A DNA stretch of 64,000 nucleotides. Source: Arcuatula senhousia. Taxonomy: Eukaryota > Mollusca > Bivalvia > Mytilida > Mytilidae. Each line of letters begins with the position of its first letter. Positions within the stretch are counted from its first letter, which is position 1. Below the pieces are notes generated by a model. That model was given only the letters and a program-made list of their open reading frames with translations, made no database searches and was not told the DNA's origin. This document shows, in pieces, positions 33,801 through 45,800 of this stretch. The position numbers and the translations under genes are program-made. The stretch lies in contig OZ020309.1 of NCBI GenBank assembly GCA_963971305.1, positions 2,721,001 to 2,785,000 of the forward strand, written 5' to 3'.

Positions 33801-36800
33801 CTTTAATTTGTAGCAGGGTTTTTACACTTGAGTTATATGTTGCAACAACAAAACAGATGTGGATATGTTTAAGAATCACGGTTAGAACCAAAATGGATGA
33901 TAAAAACAACAATGATCCTATGTGGTATATTGAAAATATTTGATATGATAATCAAGTAATTAAAATAATCATTCCGTGTTCTGTCATGTAACAACGCTTA
34001 CCTCTTTTTGAAGAGTAGATCAGAAGTAGATCTTTCATCTGGTAGAAGTTGACGATATCAAGATAAGCCTTGGCTAGCTCTGACGGGTTGGGATGGAGGT
34101 TTATGGAAAAACTAGCAGCAGGACTGTAAGAGGGTTCCTCTCGGAACTCCAGGTGAGGAATGTGAAGGTATCTACAGACGGAGTTCGTGAAAGACGATAA
34201 ATCTGGCGAGTTTGGTCCAAATATGGCTATAGGGGATTCCTGGATCTGCTCACAAACTGAAAATAAGGAAACAATCAGGATGAGTGTGGTCGAAATTAAG
34301 ATTTTGGGGACTCATGGGTTTGTACACAGACTGAAAAATTAGGAAGTTACAGCAGCTATAATTAAGTCTGTTTCTTCGCGCCGTTGCCGTTCATTTACTG
34401 GTTTTGTAGTTCCCCTGTCGGATTTTTGACAAAAACGCATGTACAAGCTTTAGTAAAACATAGCATTTGAGGAAGTATTAGCTCTTAGGGACGGACCATT
34501 AAACTTGAAGGGTGGCTTGGTTTTTTGTTTTGGCCAGAAAATTTTGTGAATGCATCATGACTAAATTTTTAGTTTTTAAGCCATCGCGACAGAATATTTT
34601 TTTTCTTGATTAGCATTTTTTCATATGGTAGAAATGTTTTTCAGAATATTTCTTTTAACCCTCTGCTGCCAAAAGTTTTTTCATCAAAAATCATTTTCAA
34701 AATATTTCTTAGGAAAAAAACCAAGCCTCCCCTTCAAGTTAAATGGTCGGTCCCTTAGCAGTTACAAGATTTATTGCAAAACGCTGTAAATGGATAAAAA
34801 AAAGCCTTTATAAACCTCAAAACCGAAAAGAGACTTCCTCTTTTTTGGTTTCAAATAAATTGCAATCGATCTTGATTAATCACTTAAGAACTTTTATTCT
34901 AAAAGTTCTAAAAGAACACTTTAGAAGGATGTGGACAGACCGACCGACAGACAAAAAATATGATTCGAATCACGTTTGGGGTGTTAATCTTAGGCATTCC
35001 AACATAATTTGTTCCTCTTCACAGTTTTTTTTTGTAATAAGAGTGCATACCCAACAATTTTAACATTAAATTTAATAGCTCTTGCGATGCATTAAATAAA
35101 TTATTATGGATCCTTGTTGAATTTTCATTGTATTTGAGTTCTAAATACTCACTCGTACAAAACCACTTTACAACAAGTTCACTTTAAACTATTTCTTTAA
35201 CATATGTTATATAAGATCAAAAACTCATCATCTCAAACACATCAGGAATAAATAAATGCATATTTCCACTTGTAATGCTATCTTTCATGGTGTATCACTA
35301 TTTAGTGTTTATGCAATTATGAAGACAAACGACATATCTATCTATTGATCTAACGTGCTCTGTAATGTTGCAAATATCATAATGATAAAAAATAAACGAC
35401 TTAGGAATACTTTGATGGTGATCCCTGGTATCAATTTCAATACTTTACAACAAATTACTCGTGTGTTGTTTCTAATTTACTAAATGTTCAAACTTGGAGA
35501 GTACAATGCCCAAATGATTACCTTGGGGCTGCTAATGTGATGTAAGAATCAGGAAATGACAAAATACTGGGGATAGAAGAAGAGACTTCTTTGTAGAATG
35601 TCATCAATGGACAGGTTATTGTTAGGGACAAGATTCCTGAGCTAAGGAGACATGCTGAAGTATTAAGGAAAGCTTTTGGTTTACGTAGAAGAGAAAACTA
35701 AATATGATAGAAAATAATGAGATGTGGAATAAGTATACGCGACACAGCCAACAATAACTAAGATTTCATGGTTGTAAATTTATTATGAAATAAATGATGT
35801 TTTACTGTCAAATATCAAAATTATACTTTGGTTCTACTTGTCAACTGTCAAACCCTTTAGGCTACAAGGTCATCACTCAATCCATGATTTATACAGGGTT
35901 GCATGGACGGCAGAAAACTTTTAAATTAATCTAACCTTAAACTATCTTACAGATTTATTTCAAATTTTGCAGGAACTCAAACAAACCCAACTTTTTTCTT
36001 GTTTGACCTAGTGTTCATATCCAAAGACAAAAAAAAAACACATTTAACTAGAGTGTCCTACTAAGTGTCCATATTATTATGAAGACAAACGACTAATCAT
36101 TCTATTGGTATTGCCCAGTGATGTTACAAATATCATAATGATAAAAAATAAACGACTTAGGAATACTTTGATGGTGATCCGTGGTATCAATTCCAATACT
36201 TTACAACAAATTATTCTCGTGTGTTGTTTCTAATTTACTAAATGTTCAAACTTGGAGAATACAATGTATAAATGATTATCATGGGGCTGTTAATGTGATG
36301 TAAGAATCAGGAAATGACAAAGTACTGGGGATGAGGAGAGACTTCTTTGTAGAATGTCATCAATGGGCAGGTCATTGTTAGGGACAAGATTCCTGAGCTA
36401 AGGCGACATGCTGTTGCATTTAGGAAAGTTTTTGGTCTATGTAAAAGAGAAAACTAAATATGATAGAAAATAATGAGATGTGGAATAAGCCAACAATAGC
36501 CAAGATTTCATGGTTGTAAATTTATTATGAAATAAATGATGTTTTACTGTCAAATATCAAAATTATACTTTGGTCCTTTTTGTCAACTGTCAAACCCTTT
36601 TAGCTATAAGGCAATCATTCGAGCAGTACCAAATGGCCTCGTTGAAGGCTGTTGGCGATTATCCATTGTGGTTTTTCTGAATTGCCGCTTGATTGTGGGC
36701 TGTGTAGCGTACACTTATTCCTTATCTCATTATTTTCTATCATGTAAGGACCATTGCGAACTATATTTTTTCCAGCATGTCTTCCATGTTTTGTCCTTTC

Positions 36801-39800
36801 TCTTGGATATTGAGATCGATCCTCCAAGTTCGGTAATCTGTTATTACCTTTATCAACGTGTTCAAATATGAAAATCTTGTTAAAAAATGCATTTTTAAAT
36901 TTTGTTCTGTATTTTGCATTTTAGGTATTTTCCAATTGCATTGTAAGTTTTATATGCAAAGCATTGTGAAATAATAGCAATTCTCAATAATAGCAAGGAA
37001 CTGCTTACTCTTCCGGAGCACCTGAGTTCACTCTTGTTTCGACTGGAGTTCGCGTTGTTGATTGATATTCATTATTTCGTGTTTCCATGTTTTACATGTT
37101 GTCCGTTTTTTGTCCCGTTCTTGTTGGTGTTTACTGGTTTTGTCTCTGCCCTTTCGGACTTTTGACATTCGGATACCCCATTGGTACCTCTGCTTCTTTC
37201 AACACTATTCCTATGGATCCGATTGTCGCCTGTTGTTTCTAATTTACTAAATGTTTGGATATTGCAATGTATAAATGACTGCAATGGGGTTAGCTAATGT
37301 GGTGCTACAGAAGAGATGAATCGTTATGTATAGGAAGAGACGAGAAGGATTGCTTTGTGGAATGTCATCAATAGAAATATTTATATAATTAATTGACAGA
37401 TTCTTGTTAAAGACATGATTTCTGAGCTTGGGAATAATAAGGGAAGCGAAAAGTATTTCAGCCTTTAACAAAAAAAATCCATAGTATTACTTTTATCATG
37501 ACTTACTTATTATATATATATATATGTGTGTTTTGTACAAGTTGTAATTTTGTACAAGTTATAACATGTACAAAATTTTTGTACATGTTATAACTTGTAC
37601 AACCCCAAAATACAAGTTATAACCTGTACAATTTATGTCTGTACATGTTATAACTTGTACAAATAAGGCTTTAAATTGTCTTTAACTTGTACAAAAAGCC
37701 AAAATAGCAAAATAAAAATAAAAATTTTAAAAATATAATATTTATCAACTATGTATGAAGGAACAAACATGTTCTTACATATCAAAGATGATTTGAGTTA
37801 CTTCTGACTATAAATGCTCAATAGTTATAACTAATAAGTTGTACATGTTATAACTTGTACAAAATTACAACTTGTAAACAACATATATATAGAATAAAGG
37901 AGACATGATCTTTATATGATATTGAGTATGACAATATTTTATAGTTCTTTTGTTCATAACATTTTTGGCATTGGGTACTTTTCATTCAATACTTTTGGGG
38001 TTTGATCTTCCAATGTCTTATTCAAATGCTGCTGATGAGAGGTTAATCCTTGTTGGAATATACAGCACACCCAAAATAACCGTTTTTATGCCCATTTTGG
38101 TATTGTATTTTCATAAATTTGCTATCTACAGATGATTTAAATACGTTTAACTAAATTCTTATCTCACTTATACACCCATCGATTGTTCAAGCATAAAACG
38201 ATATATCATTTTGAAACATAATAATTTATGTTGATCAATGATGATATTTTTTATACTTTTTAATGCATTTCTAATTGGATTCAATGGGAAGAACAGATTT
38301 GTAAAATAGCATTTTAACATGATATGAAACCAATTGTCGTGTGTTGGTTTTGATTAACACAATGCTTTAAGGATTATGGTAATGACTGCAATGAGGTCTA
38401 CTAATGTCGTGTAAGAATAAGGAAATGACAATTTCAGCGTTTTAGTATGAACAGAGGGAGAAGAGTAGGATATATTTGAGGAATGTCATCAATGGAAAAT
38501 ATTTCTAAAATTCATGGATAGGTTCTTGTTTGAGGTTGACACGTTGAAGTAATAACGGGAGCTTTTAGTCTACGTCGATGAATATCTTAGATAGGTTTTT
38601 GTCCCGTTCCTGTTGGTGTTTACTGGTTTTGTCTCTGCCCTTTCGGAATTTTGACATTCGGATACCCCATTGGTACCTCTGCTTCTTTAGCTCACCTGAC
38701 CCAACGAAATGACAGAAGCGGAGGAACCTGACATTCTAATTTTCGCGAAACAAGACCCCCCCAAAAAGTTTTTTTGCTGTTATTTAAAGATATTGAGTTC
38801 TTGCTTTCATTAAAGTATGAGAAAGTATAAAAAAAAGCTACTTTATCCGCGGGAGCTTATCAGGTTTAGCCTGCATCATATTAGTTCTTTTGTTCTGAAA
38901 TTTGATATCTACAACAGATACTTTAAATACGTTTAACAAAATTCCTATCTTAATTCAGTTTTTATTCCTCTAAACTCATCAACTGTTTTGTCAATTAAAA
39001 ATATATATACAGTAGTTATATGCAATACAATGCATTATATCAATCTAAAACAACACCTCTAAAACCAATTCTTGTTTGCATCTTCTAATTTACTAAATGT
39101 TTTAATAACATTAGGTAGCACCTCTGATGAGTTTTGAATAGACGAAACACGCGTTAGGCATAGCACAATTTACTGACTAGATCTTTTTTGAAATTTAGAT
39201 TTCTAACATCCGTGATGATTAGCGTTGGCTGCTGGTCGAGTTTTGATTCCCCGAGCTTAGCTGCCGGTTTTGTCTTTGTCTTTACGGTTTTATGATACTG
39301 ATTACCCCTTTGGTACACCTTTGCTTCTTTTTAGCCCGCTTCGACATCAACATTGTTCGTTTAAAATTCAAAATTACAAAACCCAAAGGTTCTTTCTACC
39401 CCAGTCAAAGGTTGACCTTGGTCACCATTGATTTGCAGTTTGGCAAATATAGTGTTTTGTTTTTGTATTCGCTTTATATTCATATAGCGTTTGCCATTTT
39501 CTATCTTTCGGTAGAGTGCCGCTGTTGTTTCTTGAATAGACGTAACCCGCGCTAGTTATAGCATTTATTGTTTTGAACTTTTTTGTTATTTGTTTTCTTA
39601 ATTGGAGAGAACAACGTTTGATTATTTTCCATGAAGCCGTAAATGTTGTGAAAGAATACAGAAATTACCAAATACGATTAAGATAATAGGACGATGTTAG
39701 AAATTAAATGTTCAAGCATAAAACGATATTATATCATTAATTTATTTATTTTCAACAATGCTATCGACTGATATTTTTCATAATTTTTATGCATTTCTAA

Positions 39801-42800
39801 ATGGATTCAGGATTTACTTGGGTAAAATCATTTATTGTGTTTTCTGTTTTATTTGTAGTTTGTTTTCCACTAGTAAGAACAGATTTGTTAAATAGCAATT
39901 TTACACGATATGAAACCAATTGACGTGTGTTGGTTTTAATTAACTAAATGCTAATGAATGCAATGAGGTCTTCTATTGTAGTGTAAGAATAAGAAAATGA
40001 AAATTTCAGCGTTTTAGTATGTACGGGGAAAAGAAGAGTATCATATCATTGTGGAATGTCATCAATGGAAAATATCTCTAAACATAATGGACAGGTTCTT
40101 GTTTAAAGTAGGATTTCTGAACTAGGCAGACAGGTTGAAGTAATAACGGGAGCTTTTAGTCTACGTCGATGAATATCTTTGATATTACACTGTAATATTA
40201 ATTCAAACTTAAGAAAAGAATATTTTGAGTTTCTTTCTTTTAATAGCTTTTTTAAAGACCTAAACATCAGTGAAAAAATTATATACATATTAAACCCATC
40301 AACACCAACAGAGGTAAATAAATTAGGATCCTTTATTAAAAAGTCTATAGAACTGAGGACAGGGGAACCTTAAACATTTGCTTCATAATGTATATATATA
40401 TTTTTTCAACTTGTTACATGTGTATTTGTATGTATGTCTGTTTATGTCTATGTTATACTGTCACAAACTGTATATATAGTTTATATGACAATAAAGATTG
40501 AATTGAATTGAATTGAATTGATATGAAAGACGATTACCTGGTTGTATGTTTGTAATTAAACGAAATGAAAAGGAGAAATGTATTTAATATGTTCAAGTAC
40601 TAATTATATAAGCGATATTTTATTGTCAATTACTAATAGGTTTTTGTGTTCAATTTTTAATTTGGCATTTTACTCGTTAGATTTGAAGGCTACCGAGAAA
40701 AGTTTCTTTGATACATTTTTTAAGAGGTACGGGATTTGAGGTGCTTTTTTTGCCGAAAATTTGTTGAAAAAAAATTTTTGAGACAAAAACAAGCAGCATT
40801 GTAGGACATGGCATGAAGGCACACATTTTGGTTAATGTCCTCTTTTTAAGGTAAAACTGAAAAACAGCAAATATTACAAATTTCAGACCAGTATTTGATA
40901 CAGTTTGATACCTCTACATATGCCTCTATAAAAATACTTCACATATTATGCTATTGTGTCACTATGCACATTTTCCCAGTTTCATTAGGTTGAAGGCATT
41001 CAAATTTGGCCATAACAGTTGAAAAATGTGATGGTTTTTTTTCAGGTTTGACAATATCTATGAAAATGTTATATTTTAAACAGATTCGAAACTCACAATG
41101 CTAAATTTTCCACATTTTTGATTTTCATCATTATAAGATTGCAAATAATACATAAGTTATTAAAAGAATAAAAACTAAAATTTTGTGACCATATAAGAGA
41201 GTGAATTCAGCCGACCCTGGTTGTTATAAAACAAATGGGAAAAAGATATTTATAAAGGTAGAGAAAAGTTATTCAAATTGATAATATTCGAAAGTAGAAG
41301 GAACATAATGGGCTTTACAATTGAAACATCAACCTACAACTAGTGAGTCCTTGCAAATTTGAACCCAGTAAATAAACTCTTGGACTCATCAGTTATGGTT
41401 ATTCAGGACAAATGAATATGTTTAAACTGAAACCGTCATTGGCTGTTTGATTCAACTGTATACTATTGCCGTGGCTGAAAAACAGCGCGAAAATCAGGAT
41501 TTTCAATTTCTGCTACATATTGTGTGTTATGAACTAAGAAAATGCCCACCTTCTTTCGTAGACTTGAACAAATCTTGTGTGTGTAATATCCTGAGGTCAA
41601 ATTTTAGATGGGAACCAGAGAGGTAGTTCTGTTTATGGTTTATCCAGTAGATGGCGTGTTTGAAGGCGTTCTGTATTCGCTCGTTTTCGTTCTCGTCAAA
41701 TAAACCACCTGGGAAAAGAAGAATGTAATTGTATAAACATTGGAATAACAAAATAGAAATATCCAGTCGAATAATCTGAATCTGAGGCTGTAATTAAAAT
41801 TGTTTTGGTTAATAAGAAACCGAAGTCTAGAGAATCATTCAAAAGGGTCATATTATTATAGAATAAAACGGTGAGTAATGACACAAAAATTCTAGCTGAT
41901 AACTTTGTCAAGTATTAATAGAATCAAAGGGGGGACATTCAAATATCGCTATGTATTAAAAAGCAAAACGAGTAATAGGTAACGGCACAACATAAAATAA
42001 AGCACCTATGGGCACAATATACAATGTCAACTCATGTCAAAACGAGAATAAACTTGGTTGTTCTACGAGTTTTAACGTATGGCTAATGCATAAAGCTGTA
42101 AATGGTCTGAGCGTGCTGTATTATAGCAGAATGGTATGCTAGATTTTTTTAGAATGAATTTTATTGCGCCAGTATTGATTTTGCGGTTAACCGCCTTTGT
42201 TCCAAACCGACGTTTAAAAAACCAACATCGGCGTTTGATCGCCATTTCAAAAGCGTCATCGAGCCGTAGGTATAGTGGATTTTGCATCTGTCCACTGGCA
42301 CTAAGGTTCGTGGTTCGATCCTCGTTAGGGTTTATGATTTCATGAACTAACATTCCGACTTTTTTTTAAACAACTTGCTAGGGTGGTCTCAAGAAACGAT
42401 GCGAATCCTCTAGAAAGAACGACAAAATTGTCCTGTGTATGTGTAGAGCAATTTACCATGCACGTTAAAGACCAAATTGATATATAAAGTTCCAATAGAG
42501 TAATCTACACGGTGACCGCTTATTAGCACACTGCAAACTTGCGAATTATTCAGTTAAGCATAAAACTTGTAATAAATACGTTTAAACTGATACCGTCAAT
42601 GGCTGTTTGGTTTCAAGTGTATACTATTGTTGCGGCTAAAATGCTGCGCAAAAATCAGGATTTTTAACTTCTCCTACATATTGTGTGTTACTGATTAAGA
42701 AAATGTAATTATTTCCTTAGTGCTTCTGAAGAATAAATATAATTTATGACCATTTTATTCTTATGTAGATTTGCAATTGTAATGCATTCATTTGTTAAGT

Positions 42801-45800
42801 TGCATGTTTATAGTTATAAAAAAACTGCATATTTGACATATTTAAGATAAGTTCCTCTAGAGTCAACTTTTTCAAACATTAGAACCAAGATTCACATGTA
42901 CAAAACTAGGTCATGTTACATTTGATACAAACGCAATTAGTCTAAGCCATTTCCAAGTGAGAAAAACTTTCTATTTCACGGAAAAATTTAATGGACATTT
43001 ATGCTTCTCAGTTTAAATTTGTCATGCCCGGCCTTTCAAATTAACCAGGCTGACATTTTCACGCCGATCCAGAAACCATTAGAAGCTTCAGTGATATAAG
43101 TCACTCACACAAATCTTATTAGAATGTTACATCTATACGCCTTTTAACGGAGTCGTCAGCAAAAACAACATATTCCCATAAGTGGCGGTGGTACACGGCA
43201 GAAAATTAAGTCAATAAATTTTACCATAATTGACAGAAAATTTGATTATTTTATCTTTTTAAATGGTTTTTATGCTATCGTATCCATGCCATGCACCTGT
43301 GTCTTTGTTTAGTCACATTAGGAAAAAAATACCACTCTCAGAACAATGTTACACGATGGATCCGGACATGTTTGATTGCTTGCTCCGAGTGGGTCAATAA
43401 GGAATCGGTGGTGAGAGCTAATGAAAGTCATGATGAAAATTAAAAACAAAACATGCTATCAGCGAGCTCACAAAAGGAAAACAAAGTCCAATTTATATCC
43501 AAGAGCAATTAATACAATTTCTCAATTCACGTCTCCATACAATGTACATCATTCATGTTGAGTTTCATTTAAATTCTTCAAGCAGTTGAGGTTGTGTTGT
43601 GCTTACGAGATATGTGGACAGACGGACTGACAAACAGTCAATGTCATTGCAATATGTACATATACTTTGTTTTCTGGTCTATAATTAGATTAGTAAGATA
43701 AATACATACTGAGAATACAAACAAAAGAGCAGCTGTTAATTTACCAAGGCTTAAGTCATAGACTAGTGAAGCTTTCAAATATACCATATGTTCAAAAAGG
43801 TCCGGGGCGTCTTTAAGAATTGTTGATCAAAGCCGAGTTATTGAGTAAATCATAATAATAATCATGAACCAATTCTGTCTTATTTAACAGAAAAAAAAAC
43901 AGGCCCATACAATAAATTCCAAATATTGAAAGCCTAAGGTCAATAGTTTTGGAATAATCAGTTATGGAAATATTGATCCCTCACGGACCAGTCTAAAACA
44001 TTACACCCCTTCTCAACTTATTGTATGGGTATAATGCAACAATAGTGTGTAGGTATAATAGGTTATTACATTGCAAGATTATCCTGATTGGGAGTCATAC
44101 AGCAGAGGTTCATACCATAACAGAACAAAACTATCTATTACTAAACATATATCGAAAGTGGCACTATTTTGTACCACATAATAAATTTGAAACTTCTGCA
44201 AAACGCAATGATGAATAAGGTGATGTATGCAAAAAAAAATGGATTTTATCATTTGAGTTCAAAGGATGTATACCGGTAATTTTTTTTTGGAAATTTATGA
44301 ATATTTATTTTTTTTTTCAGCTCCATAAGAAGCATCTTTATTTTTTTCTGTAAAAATTGGAATTAATATTTTTTTTTGAAAAAAATCCCAGCCCCCCCCC
44401 CACCACAAGAAAATGGTTCGTGCCTTAGTAATGGCTATTCGTCCGCCACGCTATCTATATGCGCTTACATGTATCCTCTTCAGGAACAGACCATTTAACT
44501 GTAAGGGAGGAGGGCTTGGTTTTTTGTTTGGCTAAGGATTGGTTTTTTTTTATAATAATATTTTTAAAGAATTTTTTTTTCATTATTAGCACTATTTTAT
44601 ATATTTGAAACCCTTCTACAGAATATATTTTTTCTTATAAACTTCTGATGCCAGCTTTTTTTTTCATCAAAAATAAATTTGAAAATAATTTTTAGGAAAA
44701 AACCCATGCTCCTCCCTTAGAAATTAAATGGTTGGTTCCATAACGCATTGACTGATTTCTTGATCTTTTTTAGTAGTGCGATTTTTACACGTACTTTTTG
44801 TCATTTTTTATTTGATTGATTTTGTAGAATCCGAATGAAGTGAACTTATTTTGTGCTTCACTTAAGTTTTTCTAGTTTAATCTAGAATACTCCATTCGAA
44901 GCTTTTAGATTACAGAATGCTTTCTTATTTAATTTCCCAACTAAAGCAAATCATTATCCAATTCAAAATAATAATTTGATAATATAGATCTCAACGGATT
45001 TAATTTCAAAAAGTAAGTAAAAATCTAAATCGTCTGCTGGCCATCAACTGATATATATATGTTACAGTAAATTCGTGTAATCAGTAAATACGTGAATTTC
45101 CTAAAGCTGTCAGTAAATTCGTGTATTTACTGGACAATTTAGGAAATACATGTATTTCCTGAATTGACCAGTAAATACGTGTATTTACTGATTTTTCTTT
45201 CACATTTTACACGTATTTACTAAACATGGTGTGTGAAACCAAATGTAGTATCTAACTTCAATCTTTAGGTTTAAAACCTCAAATTTTGTATATTTAGGGT
45301 TTAATTAAATTTTACAAGTTTTTTGGTAATAATACTGAATATATGAGTAAGCTTTGTAAAACCCTTATAAATCTGTGGTGAACATCGCTTATAATGCTTA
45401 GTGGCGCTAAGTTTGTCATTAAAGGTCTACAATAAAGCGCTCATAACCTGATTTCAAGCCAGGTCGTTTGGCACAAAAAGCGACTGGGAAGTGTTCCCAA
45501 AGCAGTAGATATTGGGTGACCTAGCTTGCCATAATCAGCTCCGAGGTGTTCAGGGTATAATAGAAAAAACCTGATCCCAAACCATAGTGCAGCATCTTGT
45601 TAGGAAATATGTCACGTTTCTTGCACATTGAAGAATCCTACTATGGGTCTCGATAAGTGTAGGACCCCCAAAAATCCCAAATTCATCATCATTTCATGTT
45701 CATTTTGTCATGCCTTCCATGTTCATCTCCCCGATAGTCCAATTCATGCTGTTAGCTTCTGGGTTTGTGTTTTACGTGTTTGCACCAATATATAGGTGAA

